Under the pieces are notes generated by a model that was not told the DNA's origin, made no database searches, and saw only the letters and a list, made by a program, of their open reading frames with translations. Source: Algoriphagus sp. (lineage in GTDB: Bacteria > Bacteroidota > Bacteroidia > Cytophagales > Cyclobacteriaceae). From it: a stretch of 64,000 nucleotides of DNA. Below are positions 31,910-40,652 of this stretch, piece after piece. The stretch spans positions 1 to 64,000 of the forward strand of contig NZ_JAQWXX010000040.1 in NCBI RefSeq assembly GCF_029254265.1, read 5' to 3'. Both the position numbers and the translations under genes were made by a program. The first letter of the stretch is position 1, and the number at the start of each line of letters is the position of its first letter.

Positions 31910-33011
31910 CGGCAAAGAATACCTAAAACACGGCCTGTTATTTATAATCACCTTAATCTTCACCACTTTTGCGGGCGGGGAATGGGTCTATGGTAAATCC
32001 ATCATAGCCTCCGGTGATGATTTTCTTACTTTGGAATACTTCTGGAAGTCGATGGCTTATTCCATTCCATTCATAGGAATCTTGCTGATTCATGAACTTG
32101 GGCATTTCTTTACTTCCATTTACCATAAGGTAAAATGTACCTTGCCTTTCTTTATTCCAGGCTGGCTTGGGTTTATTGGAGCTCCGTCTATAGGAACATT
32201 TGGAGCGGTGATTCAGATGAAAGGCTATGTGAATAGCCGTAAAAAATTCTTTGATATAGGAGTAGCGGGTCCATTAGCAGGTTTTGTGATTGCATTGGGG
32301 GTACTGGCTTACGGATTTATGACCTTGCCTGAGCCAGAATATATTTATTCCATTCATCCTGAATATGCAGATCCTGACTTCCAAGGGTATGGCGAGGAAG
32401 TATTAGAATTTGAATTGGGTGATAATTTATTGTTTAATGGGATGGGGAGGCTTTTAGCTGATCCTAATCGACTTCCTGAGATGTCTGAGATGATTCATTA
32501 TCCCTATCTTTTTGCCGGCTATTTGGCCTTGTTTTTTACTGCATTGAATTTACTTCCGATAGGCCAGTTAGATGGAGGTCATGTGATTTTTGGGCTATTC
32601 CCGAGAAAACATCGTGAAATATCATTGACAGCTTTCACACTATTTATTGGATATGCTGGTATAGGAATTATAAGCCCTTTTTTACCCCCTGAAGAACTGA
32701 TTTTTCGAATTCCCCTTTACTTAGGTTTTCTGTATATCTGTTATTCTAAATCCGGATTACAACTCCAGTCTAGAATTGCTTTAATTTTATCTTTGGCAGC
32801 ATTTCAATATTCGGTTGCCTTTTTCCAGCCTGACTGGGAAGGTTATCAAGGCTGGTTATTTTATAGTTTCTTACTTGGAAGAGTGATGGGGGTTTCACAT
32901 CCAGAAGTGTCGGGGCACCAGCCTTTGGATAAAAAAAGGCAAGCCATTGGTTGGCTCGCCATTATTATTTTCATTCTTTGCTTTTCTCCACGACCCTTTA
33001 TTTTCGAATAG
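31902..33011 (+). CDS. Site-2 protease family (M50) intramembrane metalloprotease
   Basis: About 369 residues. ATG 31902 (MYSGKEYLKHG) overlaps the HAD gene and is preferred to a TTG 15 bases upstream. It is polytopic: the zinc motif HELGH sits in a membrane helix near residue 64-68 (IGILLIHELGHFF), and the second conserved element NLLPIGQLDGGHVIFGLF near 215-232 supplies the third ligand Asp. There is no PDZ domain, unlike RseP. It probably cleaves transmembrane substrates such as anti-sigma factors or signal-peptide remnants, or handles membrane protein quality control. Its last 80 bases also contain a terminator for the convergent operon. Confidence 0.92.
   Translation: MYSGKEYLKHGLLFIITLIFTTFAGGEWVYGKSIIASGDDFLTLEYFWKSMAYSIPFIGILLIHELGHFFTSIYHKVKCTLPFFIPGWLGFIGAPSIGTFGAVIQMKGYVNSRKKFFDIGVAGPLAGFVIALGVLAYGFMTLPEPEYIYSIHPEYADPDFQGYGEEVLEFELGDNLLFNGMGRLLADPNRLPEMSEMIHYPYLFAGYLALFFTALNLLPIGQLDGGHVIFGLFPRKHREISLTAFTLFIGYAGIGIISPFLPPEELIFRIPLYLGFLYICYSKSGLQLQSRIALILSLAAFQYSVAFFQPDWEGYQGWLFYSFLLGRVMGVSHPEVSGHQPLDKKRQAIGWLAIIIFILCFSPRPFIFE
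32931..32960 (-). terminator. Terminator of PASTA-T9SS-rhodanese operon inside the protease gene
   Basis: On the minus strand GGCGAGCCA (32960-32952) pairs with TGGCTTGCC (32946-32938) with one mismatch, a 5-nt loop and seven T (32937-32931). It lies inside the last codons of the site-2 protease gene, about 65 bp beyond the stop of the rhodanese gene. Confidence 0.72.
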
Positions 33012-33024
33012 GGGCGAAGAGGAC

Positions 33025-33321
33025 TTACATATTTCGATAAGCCATAATGCCACCCAGTGTATTTCTTACTTGAGTAAAACCCTTAGAGGTTAAGAAGTTT
33101 TTAGCGTTTCCGCTTCTTGCTCCTGATCGGCAATGGATGATAATTTCGGAGTTTTTATAATCTTCCAATTCATCTAACCGATTGGGTAATTCGCCCAAAG
33201 GGATGTTTTTTGCACCTAGATTATCCTCTTCATATTCCCATTCTTCTCTTACATCGAGAAATAAGAATTTGTCTTTATTGTCTAATCTTTTTTTCAGGTC
33301 CTGTACAGTGATATCTTCCAT
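33025..33321 (-). CDS. Rhodanese-like domain protein
   Basis: A 98-residue single-domain cytoplasmic rhodanese. The sulfur-accepting Cys lies in HCRSGARS (about residues 63-70), a full 6-residue active-site loop of the sulfurtransferase type. VQDLKKRLDNKDKFLFLDVREEWEY near the start and GFTQVRNTLGGIMAY near the end complete the fold, as in GlpE/PspE-like proteins. It probably carries persulfide sulfur. It is the last gene of a minus-strand operon (5-bp gap to the T9SS protein), an unexpected partner. The convergent protease gene ends 13 bp away. Confidence 0.92.
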   Translation of the reverse strand: MEDITVQDLKKRLDNKDKFLFLDVREEWEYEEDNLGAKNIPLGELPNRLDELEDYKNSEIIIHCRSGARSGNAKNFLTSKGFTQVRNTLGGIMAYRNM

Positions 33322-33326
33322 AAGTT

Positions 33327-35162
33327 TTATTTAACTAATATTCTGAATGATTCGATTCCATTTTCTCGAGCGACATTAATGACATAAATCCCAGGTCGCT
33401 GTCCTTTAAAATTAACAATTTCTCCATTGGTTGTGAGTTCTCTCTCTAAAAATATCTCTCTACCGAAAGAATCAAAGATCCTGATTTGGCCAAAAGCACC
33501 TTCTACATTTAAGAAATTTTCAACTGGATTTGGAAAAATTCTCAAATTTTCGTCTGGAATTTCACTTTGTTCAAAGGGAGCAGACAAGCTAATATGTGGG
33601 CGGATCATCAGTGAGCCTTTCACTTCTTCATTTTGCGCCCACGCACCTGCCACATTGTAATAAATTCTGTCACCAAAGTCATTGGTTTTGTCTAACCCTA
33701 CAAAAATAAAATCATTGGTAAACTGAGCAAATCCAATATAATATGTTCCAGTGACCCTGATGTTTGTGTCCAAAGAATAATAGATGAATTTCTCGTTTGC
33801 CTCCTTTACCGGTATCAAGTCTTCTCTTCTGAATATCGGGTCTTCGTCCAGCTCCTTCCAGATATAAATATCTATGGCTTGATTAGCCTGTCGAGGATTA
33901 GTGAAATTAATAGAAATACCTTTAATGAAAACTTCTTCGGGTGTTTGATATTCTACCGCCAAAAACCCTGATTTCTGGTTGATTCCTGCCGCATAATCTG
34001 CCGAGCCATTATCATAAGCAAAGAAATCACGAACGGGGAAATAGGATCGAACCGTATCGTTAGCCCTAAAATCGACGTCCTCAAATCTCGTGGTATCTCC
34101 GGCAATAACATTAAATAAAAAATCGTCTCCCGAAGTTAATTCTGTGATGATTGCCAATTCAGTTTCTTCGCCGGGGACAGGAAATCCATCAAAAATTCTA
34201 CTTTCAAAAACACGTCGCTCATTTGAATTTGGTACTGGGTTGAAAGGAGTATTAGCGTTAATTGAAAAGATGGAATTGTCAGTAGTGTCAAGAGCTAAAA
34301 TGGTGTATTCCATCGCTCGAAATCTATTCTCAAGGTTTAAGAATTCATTTTCAATAGTGGACCATACACCATTTTGGTTTCCTTCCAATAATGCTAGTGG
34401 ATATGCTCCATAATCAGCTAATCTAAGCTCATTTCTACGAGTCAAACTTCGGTCTGGGAAATTGACTTCATTTTCAGTTCTTCCAGTATTAAAAAAAACA
34501 TAATCAACCAACCAGCTATCGAAAGGTCCGGAAAGTCTGCCTTGCGTAAAAAATCGAAACTGGAAATTATCGTGTTGGAAGTCAGGGGTTACTTGAATCG
34601 ACTCCTGCGAGAAATTTTCCCGGTCTAATGATACTCCCCCAAACTGTCTCCATACTGTAATCCAATTTCCTTCCGGATTTAAGAATTGAAGAATTAACTG
34701 ATCATTTTCATCCGGTAATTCTCCTCTTCCACCGGCTTGCCAAAAGAAGCTAATGAAAAGACTATTTTGATCTATTTGGCTTATAGTGCTAAGATCAAAT
34801 GGTTTGGACGTTACTTGATCTGCATCTCCTTGTTCTGTCTGTTGTAAAGAGTATGGGCTGCCATTTTGATCCACTCCATCAAATAGAAGCATTCCTATTG
34901 AAGGAGCATTTAATCCGATAGTTTCCGTATAGGAAGTACCAGAAAAAGTCCATTTCAAAGTATCCAAACCTCCGGAAAAATCATCCCAGAAGGGGAGCCT
35001 ATTTCCATTTTGAATTCTACTCCCAAATTCGTTTGGTGAAAAGGACTTTATTTTGGTATTTGGAATTGGAGCAAACTCCACAAACTGGGCTTGAGCCAGA
35101 TTTACGATTCCCAAACTCATCATGAGTCCAAGTAATCGAAAAATGTGAAGTTTAAATTCCAT
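33327..35162 (-). CDS. Secreted T9SS-sorted protein of unknown function
   Basis: A 611-residue protein with a signal peptide (cleavage after AQA near residue 26) and a C-terminal type A T9SS sorting domain (about 540-611: LRIFPNPVENFLNVEG...GIYVINV...FRILVK). The middle is beta-rich, with SRIQNGNRLPFWDDFSGGLD near 47 resembling the start of a jelly-roll (MAM/laminin-like) module and a later KGISINFTNPRQANQAIDIYIW segment. I cannot assign an activity. It should be exported across the outer membrane and attached to the surface or released. It is cotranscribed with the PASTA protein upstream (4-bp gap) and rhodanese downstream. Confidence 0.85.
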   Translation of the reverse strand: MEFKLHIFRLLGLMMSLGIVNLAQAQFVEFAPIPNTKIKSFSPNEFGSRIQNGNRLPFWDDFSGGLDTLKWTFSGTSYTETIGLNAPSIGMLLFDGVDQNGSPYSLQQTEQGDADQVTSKPFDLSTISQIDQNSLFISFFWQAGGRGELPDENDQLILQFLNPEGNWITVWRQFGGVSLDRENFSQESIQVTPDFQHDNFQFRFFTQGRLSGPFDSWLVDYVFFNTGRTENEVNFPDRSLTRRNELRLADYGAYPLALLEGNQNGVWSTIENEFLNLENRFRAMEYTILALDTTDNSIFSINANTPFNPVPNSNERRVFESRIFDGFPVPGEETELAIITELTSGDDFLFNVIAGDTTRFEDVDFRANDTVRSYFPVRDFFAYDNGSADYAAGINQKSGFLAVEYQTPEEVFIKGISINFTNPRQANQAIDIYIWKELDEDPIFRREDLIPVKEANEKFIYYSLDTNIRVTGTYYIGFAQFTNDFIFVGLDKTNDFGDRIYYNVAGAWAQNEEVKGSLMIRPHISLSAPFEQSEIPDENLRIFPNPVENFLNVEGAFGQIRIFDSFGREIFLERELTTNGEIVNFKGQRPGIYVINVARENGIESFRILVK

Positions 35163-35166
35163 TCAA

Positions 35167-35991
35167 TTAAAATTTTTCTTTCGAAATCCAGAGTTCAATC
35201 AACTCGCCAGTTTTGACTTGCATATCTGAGGTAGGTGATTGTTTAAATACTTTTCCTGAAGGAACGGTGTCATTTTCAATAAAGTATTTTTCGCCAATTC
35301 GAAGACTTGATCCCAAAATCAAAAACTCCGCATCGATTTCGTCCATTCCGATCAGGTTAGGGACCGTCAAAATTTGATTTCCAAGACCATCACCTACAGT
35401 AAGGTCTATTCTGGCCCCTTTTGGAATCTCTGCTCCCTCCTTAATATCAACACCTTGGTATTTTTGTCCTAATACCACATTAATCCCAATATCCGGTACA
35501 TAGATGATCTCACCACGTTCTAGTCCCATATTAGCTAATATTTCCTGAGCATTTTTAAGTGGATTATTGATCAAATTTGGCATTTTGAGCATGGGGGCAT
35601 TTCGAGCGTTTAGCGTAAGGTAAATCCTTCTCCCACTTTTTACCTGACTATTAGCCTCAGGGATTTGCTTCAAAATTGCCAAAGGCTTTTCATCCGTACT
35701 GAAACTTGAGTCTACAGAAACCTGATATTGCAAGCCTGATTTGGAGAGTATTTCGACCCCTTCGTCAAAGGTGTATCCTGATAAATCCGGAACAGATACT
35801 GTTTCACCATGATTGGTGTACATTGGTAGATACACTTTTAAAAAAAGGAAGCCTAATAAAATGGTCAATCCAAAAATGATGGATAGTGTGATGATTATTT
35901 TTTTCAAAGCCTTATGGAGTCGTATTCGTTTGAAATTAAGTAAGCTAAAGATATTGGGAATTTTGAATCCTACCAACGAAGGAGTTTTCAA
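35167..35991 (-). CDS. PASTA domain protein with one membrane anchor
   Basis: A 274-residue protein. A short basic cytoplasmic segment (about 1-30) is followed by a single membrane helix (about 31-52, IIITLSIIFGLTILLGFLF) and three PASTA domains (about 62-130, 133-200, 205-274), each opening with a VPDLSG / MPNLINN / VPNLIG type strand and closing with a K-x-G turn (VKSGRRIYLTL, IPKGARIDLTV, VKTGELIELWI). In other bacteria PASTA repeats bind peptidoglycan or muropeptides on Ser/Thr kinases and PBPs; here no kinase or transpeptidase domain is fused. It probably faces the periplasm and senses or binds cell wall. First gene of its operon. Confidence 0.92.
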   Translation of the reverse strand: MKTPSLVGFKIPNIFSLLNFKRIRLHKALKKIIITLSIIFGLTILLGFLFLKVYLPMYTNHGETVSVPDLSGYTFDEGVEILSKSGLQYQVSVDSSFSTDEKPLAILKQIPEANSQVKSGRRIYLTLNARNAPMLKMPNLINNPLKNAQEILANMGLERGEIIYVPDIGINVVLGQKYQGVDIKEGAEIPKGARIDLTVGDGLGNQILTVPNLIGMDEIDAEFLILGSSLRIGEKYFIENDTVPSGKVFKQSPTSDMQVKTGELIELWISKEKF

Positions 35992-36014
35992 AAACTGATA
36001 ATTTCACCTTTCAA

Positions 36015-36049
36015 AAAATAAGCCGAAGTGGTTTTCTTCGGCTTATTTT
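36015..36049 (-). terminator. Rho-independent terminator
   Basis: A 14-bp perfect stem AAAATAAGCCGAAG/CTTCGGCTTATTTT with a 7-nt loop, T-rich on both strands, starts 5 bp after the metalloprotease stop. It separates that gene from the PASTA operon. Confidence 0.9.
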
Positions 36050-36053
36050 GACT

Positions 36054-39000
36054 TTAATTAATAATTAATCTCCTGGTATCCCGGACTGTATCACTAGTGA
36101 TTTTAATTATAAATACTCCGGGGGAAAATAGTGATGTGCTGAAGGAATAGGTTTGGTTTAAAGTATTTGGATACTCAATTTCCTGAACAACAGCTCCAGT
36201 ACTGGAAATGATTTGTATTGTAACTGTTTCCAGTCTAGATAAGTTAAATGCGATATTAAAGAATTCTGTTGCTGGGTTTGGATATAATATCGTCATGCCC
36301 TCAGATGGAATTACCGGATTTGGATTGGCGCTTAGGAATAGCTCGACATTATCGAGAAAGAGTGGAGAATCTGTTTCTGAACCTCCTTCAAGAACGAAAG
36401 CTAATCGAACTTGATTTTTACCTACCCCTGCAAATTCTGTAAGGTTTACATATTTTCTGATGTAGTCGTTGGCATTGTTTGGATTTGCTTCGCCTATCTC
36501 TACAGTAGAAAGTTCGGCTCCCGTAGCTGACCATACTTCAGTATAATTCTCACCAGCATTGTCACTGGCGAGGAGTTTTAATTTTGTTTGCGAACTTACC
36601 TGTCCTACAGCATAGTCGAAGAAAACACTTGCTTGACTGCTAACTGTTAAATCAAAAATCTGTGTTCCTAACCAATAGGAATTATCATTCTTCAAAGTTT
36701 GAACTCTAGCGACATTGCTAGGACCATTCCCATTTGTGACAGCAAATACGGTCCAAGAAGTAGAATTTTCCTGCGGATTTATCGCCAGCCAAGGATTGAG
36801 TTGCGAGCTATTGTTGAAATTCTCTCTCCAAGGGACAATCGTAGTGGATCGATCTTCTAGCGCATAAGATCTAAAACTATCTGCGTTCCCAGCGTTTTGA
36901 TCGAAATTAGGCTCAAATACAGTGAAGTCTAGTCTGTTTACACCTTCTGTTGTAGTGTTATCCCCTGTAAGATTAAAGGTTTCACCACCGCTTACAGCAT
37001 TTCCGCTCGCAATAAAGGTTTGAGTAGTAGCTCCATTTGTACTTCTGGAAAACAGGAATTTAGAAACAGGAAGATTCCCCGTGTTTCTCAGTTGGATAAT
37101 TTCATTTTCATGTGTCCCGTCAGAGATAGGAGCAGGGACAAGCAACTCCTCAATTTTCAATTCGTAATTTAATTCTTCTGTCGGAGAAATTCTAATATTT
37201 TTTAGATAAACATTATTCCCGTATGCATTCTCATTAATTATTGCTATTCGGACTGAACCGAGGTCTGCATAGGCTGCAAGATTTACAATTTCAGTTCTAA
37301 ACTGACTGGACTCCGTAGGGATAAATTCATCCAATAGTGCGGGGGAGGTTTCCAGGCGTTGGCCACTTTTTGAATAAGTGGAATTTGCAATATCGAATGT
37401 ATTGCCGCAATCCTGAGAAACTGCCACGATCAATCGGTCTTGAAAACCTTGTTGGTTGTAAGGTGCGTGAGCCATTTCAAAAACCAATTGGGCATTTGGA
37501 AATTCATTTAAATTAATGATCGGAGAAATAAAATAATCAAGCTGCCCAGGGCCTTCGTATTCATAGTTTCGAATATAAATCATCTCCTCTGCCTCACCTG
37601 ATATTTGCAGAGATGTTCTTTCCCATCCAAAGTTGTTGTCTGGGTTTTTGATTGTCCATGGATTTGGAAAGTCGGAAAATGAAAATGAATAAGGTAGGTC
37701 TATTGAGTTCTGTAAAATCGGGTTTACAGTTTTTACATTGTTATCAGCATTTTGATCAGTTTGATCATTCACTTGTGTGATTCTAAATTCAATTGCATTT
37801 TGGTCAGCAACTAAATTGAAGGGGCTAAATGAAAATAAAGCACTTTCTCCGGTTGTTAGCGAAAAAGTGAATCTTTTACTTTCAATCAAGTTTCCATTTT
37901 GACGAAGTTCCACTCTTCCTGAAGTAAGAAGATTGTTTCCAGCATTCAAAAGCTCAATTTGTGGGTTGATTTCAATTCCACAAGCAAAGTCTGAAGGTTC
38001 AATTACTCTTGAAATAGCTAGATCAAGGTCAACTAATTCTGGTGAAATTGTCGCCCGATTATTCACTAACGTTATTCTTCTTGGGCTATTAGCCAAAACC
38101 ACATTAAATCTTTCGATTTGACCTTTGGTGAAAAGATTCATACACGCATCAGGAGTGTAATCCATGTAGTTCTGAATCATATCATTAGAATCACAACTGA
38201 ACCTTGAAGGATTTGCGGTGCATGAATTGTTGGAATTATCCTGAAGTGGTGTATCAGTCACAAAATCATCTACTCCACAACCACCATCTCCCCAAATATG
38301 CCTCAGACCGAAATAATGGCCTACTTCATGAGTTGCAGTTCTTCCTAAAGAGGCTGAAATAGCACTTCCTCCGACACCAAAAAATCTATAATCAATGGTA
38401 ACCCCATCAGTAATACTAGAGAAGGGAGGGAAATTTAAACCTGGTAAATCTGACACTGGAAAAGAGGCGTAGCCAATAAATGGCTGAACGAGCGGTACAA
38501 CCCATATATTCATATAAGTTGCAGGATCCCATTGGGATAATTGACCTATAATTGTGGCATCGTCTGGGGAATAGCTGGTTTTGGTGCCTTGGACACGAAC
38601 TATCCCGTCTGTAGGCAGTCCTGAAGGGTCTTGTTTTGCTAGAACAAACTCAATATTTGCATCGCCAGCTGCGGGAAGGAATTCAGCTGGAGTTTGGCTT
38701 GCGTCAGCGTTTAATCTTCTAAAATCCTCATTAAGGATTCTTATTTGTTCTTCAATCTGACTTAGTGGAATATTCGTCCCATTGCCAATTTCTTGCCCAT
38801 TGTGAATAACGTGAACTACCACAGGGATCAATCTTACTTCTTCATTGATTTTTGCTAAAATCTGTGGCTGACTTTTAGCGATCTCAATTTTCCCATCAAT
38901 CCAAGACTCAAAAAATGTCTTTGAGCCAAAATATCCCATCTCCTTCTCAAGTTTTGCTTCGAGAATTCCATGACCACATTTTTCATTGTGATCATGGGTG

Positions 39001-39131
39001 GTCGTGTTGCTAAGATTTCCTGTGACGTTGACAGTTTGGAATTGCTGAGCATCAGCTTCACTAAAAAATATAACTACTCCTAGAAATAGGAAAATGGTTT
39101 TTTTTAAAAACCCAAACAGTTTGTTCATCAA
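36054..39131 (-). CDS. Secreted M43 (pappalysin-type) zinc metalloprotease with T9SS sorting domain
   Basis: A 1025-residue protein with a signal peptide ending near ADAQQ (residue 29). The M43 catalytic domain (about 100-340) shows the metzincin zinc motif HEVGHYFGLRH (about 267-277) followed by WGDGGCGVDDFVTDTP. A Met-turn QNYMDYTPDACMNLFTKGQ lies near 325-340. Then come beta-sandwich modules, including two MAM/jelly-roll-like segments (near 490-660 and 770-935), and a type A T9SS domain at the end (about 950-1025, LYPNPATEFFNIAF...GVFIIKI). It is probably a surface or secreted protease that degrades external protein. It lies 9 bp after the nifU-like gene, so it is read from the mrp promoter or a close internal one. 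Confidence 0.93.
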   Translation of the reverse strand: MMNKLFGFLKKTIFLFLGVVIFFSEADAQQFQTVNVTGNLSNTTTHDHNEKCGHGILEAKLEKEMGYFGSKTFFESWIDGKIEIAKSQPQILAKINEEVRLIPVVVHVIHNGQEIGNGTNIPLSQIEEQIRILNEDFRRLNADASQTPAEFLPAAGDANIEFVLAKQDPSGLPTDGIVRVQGTKTSYSPDDATIIGQLSQWDPATYMNIWVVPLVQPFIGYASFPVSDLPGLNFPPFSSITDGVTIDYRFFGVGGSAISASLGRTATHEVGHYFGLRHIWGDGGCGVDDFVTDTPLQDNSNNSCTANPSRFSCDSNDMIQNYMDYTPDACMNLFTKGQIERFNVVLANSPRRITLVNNRATISPELVDLDLAISRVIEPSDFACGIEINPQIELLNAGNNLLTSGRVELRQNGNLIESKRFTFSLTTGESALFSFSPFNLVADQNAIEFRITQVNDQTDQNADNNVKTVNPILQNSIDLPYSFSFSDFPNPWTIKNPDNNFGWERTSLQISGEAEEMIYIRNYEYEGPGQLDYFISPIINLNEFPNAQLVFEMAHAPYNQQGFQDRLIVAVSQDCGNTFDIANSTYSKSGQRLETSPALLDEFIPTESSQFRTEIVNLAAYADLGSVRIAIINENAYGNNVYLKNIRISPTEELNYELKIEELLVPAPISDGTHENEIIQLRNTGNLPVSKFLFSRSTNGATTQTFIASGNAVSGGETFNLTGDNTTTEGVNRLDFTVFEPNFDQNAGNADSFRSYALEDRSTTIVPWRENFNNSSQLNPWLAINPQENSTSWTVFAVTNGNGPSNVARVQTLKNDNSYWLGTQIFDLTVSSQASVFFDYAVGQVSSQTKLKLLASDNAGENYTEVWSATGAELSTVEIGEANPNNANDYIRKYVNLTEFAGVGKNQVRLAFVLEGGSETDSPLFLDNVELFLSANPNPVIPSEGMTILYPNPATEFFNIAFNLSRLETVTIQIISSTGAVVQEIEYPNTLNQTYSFSTSLFSPGVFIIKITSDTVRDTRRLIIN

Positions 39132-39140
39132 GAGGAGAGA

Positions 39141-39389
39141 TTAGGCTTCTGTGAGATTAACTGCTTCTACTCTGACGATTTCGGGAATAGCTCTTTTAAT
39201 TGCTTCTTCTACTCCAGCTTTTAGTGTCATGGTAGACATAGGGCAGGAACCGCAATTCCCAAGCATTTCTATTCTTAGAACCCGATCTTCTGTCAACTCT
39301 ACTATCCGAACATTCCCTCCATCCGCCTCCAAATAAGGTCTTATGGTGTCAAGTGCGAATTCGATTTGTTCTCTTAGTTCTGTTGTCAT
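39141..39389 (-). CDS. NifU-like C-terminal domain protein (Fe-S scaffold/carrier)
   Basis: An 82-residue protein consisting only of the NifU C-terminal (Nfu) domain: IRPYLEADGGNVRIVEL (about 17-33) and the cluster-binding CGSCPMS motif (about 46-52), ending VRVEAVNL. Two Cys of a CxxC pair bind a 4Fe-4S cluster at a dimer interface and deliver it to apoproteins. It is 8 bp downstream of the mrp gene, forming a compact Fe-S maturation pair seen in many Bacteroidota. The gene after it, however, is a secreted protease. Confidence 0.94.
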   Translation of the reverse strand: MTTELREQIEFALDTIRPYLEADGGNVRIVELTEDRVLRIEMLGNCGSCPMSTMTLKAGVEEAIKRAIPEIVRVEAVNLTEA

Positions 39390-39397
39390 TTTTTCAA

Positions 39398-40492
39398 TTA
39401 TCCTTTTATCTCTACTACCTCGGTTTTGCCTTGTGAGGCATTTCTGATGGCGACTTGGCTTGCAACTGCTTGTGCCAAATTCATGTATGCATCTTGAGTT
39501 AATCCTTTTTTCATCACAGCCGGAAATCCGGTATCTCCGCTCTCGCGGATGCTTTGAATAATTGGCACTTCTCCCAGAAAAGGCACACTGTATTTCTCTG
39601 CTAATCTTCTACCTCCTTCTTTGCCAAACAGGTAGTATTTATTGTCTGGTAGCTCTTCGGGTGTAAAATAAGCCATATTTTCAATAACACCTAAAACGGG
39701 AACATTAATTTGTGGCTGTCTGAACATTGATAATCCCTTATTAGCATCTGCAAGAGCGACTTTTTGTGGAGTGGTCACGATTACTGCGCCAGTTACAGGT
39801 AAGGTCTGCACCATGGTCAAGTGGATATCGGAAGTTCCGGGAGGTAAATCGATAAGCAGGTAGTCAAGTTCTCCCCATTCGACATCAGAGATGAATTGTC
39901 GCAATGCCGAACTCGCCATTGGTCCCCGCCAAACTACTGCACTATCTGTTGGAGTTAAGAATCCAATAGACATCAGTTTTACTCCGTATTGGGAAATAGG
40001 GATAATTGTATTCTTTTCTCCAATTTTTTTAACAGCAGGCTGCTCCCCTTCCACATTAAACATAGTCGGAATGGAAGGTCCCGAAATATCTGCATCTATC
40101 AGTCCTACTTTTGCTCCAGTTTGTGCCAGGGCAACGGCCAAATTGACAGCTGTCGTAGACTTTCCAACACCACCTTTGCCAGAGGCAATCGCGATAATAT
40201 TTTTCACCTGAGGAAGGATAGGGGTCGCATTTCTGATAGTAGTCACTTCTGAGGTCATGTTCAGATCCCAGTTGATGCCCGTCCCAAAGTCTTTTTCCAA
40301 TTCTTCTAGGCAATTATTCTTGATCACCTCTTTCAGAGGACAAGCCGGAGTGGTAAGTACGACATTGAAGCGAACAGTATTCCCCTCTATTTCAATTTTT
40401 TGAATCATACCAAGGGTCACTAGATCTTTTTTCAAATCTGGATCTTGTACTCTTGAAAGGGATTTTAGGATTGAGTCCTGTGTTAATTGCAT
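39398..40492 (-). CDS. Mrp/ApbC family P-loop ATPase, Fe-S cluster carrier
   Basis: About 364 residues from ATG 40492 (MQLTQDSILKSL); a longer frame to 40531 adds residues not typical of the family. The N-terminal MIP18/DUF59 domain (about 1-85) has LVTLGMIQKIEIEGNTVRF and TTPACPLK. The ParA-like ATPase domain begins with the deviant Walker A GKGGVGKST (about 105-113); DADISGPSIP follows at about 135. Walker B lies in YLLIDLPPGTSD (about 200-211). A C-terminal CxxC is not present in the usual position, so cluster binding may rely on another arrangement. It carries and delivers 4Fe-4S clusters. It is divergent from dnaG and in operon with the nifU-like gene. Confidence 0.92.
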   Translation of the reverse strand: MQLTQDSILKSLSRVQDPDLKKDLVTLGMIQKIEIEGNTVRFNVVLTTPACPLKEVIKNNCLEELEKDFGTGINWDLNMTSEVTTIRNATPILPQVKNIIAIASGKGGVGKSTTAVNLAVALAQTGAKVGLIDADISGPSIPTMFNVEGEQPAVKKIGEKNTIIPISQYGVKLMSIGFLTPTDSAVVWRGPMASSALRQFISDVEWGELDYLLIDLPPGTSDIHLTMVQTLPVTGAVIVTTPQKVALADANKGLSMFRQPQINVPVLGVIENMAYFTPEELPDNKYYLFGKEGGRRLAEKYSVPFLGEVPIIQSIRESGDTGFPAVMKKGLTQDAYMNLAQAVASQVAIRNASQGKTEVVEIKG

Positions 40493-40600
40493 GGGTAATG
40501 TGGAAATTTTTCGCAATTTAGAGCATCTCATGCTCTTTATGAAGCGACATTTTAAATGTATGAGAATTAACTTAGGGATAGAGGAAATAGTTCTGCGAGA

Positions 40601-40636
40601 TTTGTTTAAGATTAAATCGCCTAGCGACTAACTTTG
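40601..40636 (+). promoter_or_regulatory. Bacteroidota-type promoter candidate for dnaG
   Basis: TAACTTTG at 40629-40636 matches the Bacteroidota -7 element TAnnTTTG. TTTG at 40601-40604 could be the -33 element, with a slightly long 24-bp gap. The site lies 16 bp before the dnaG ATG, which would give a very short leader. It is a consensus match by eye only. Confidence 0.4.
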
Positions 40637-40652
40637 TTCTAACAAATAATTT

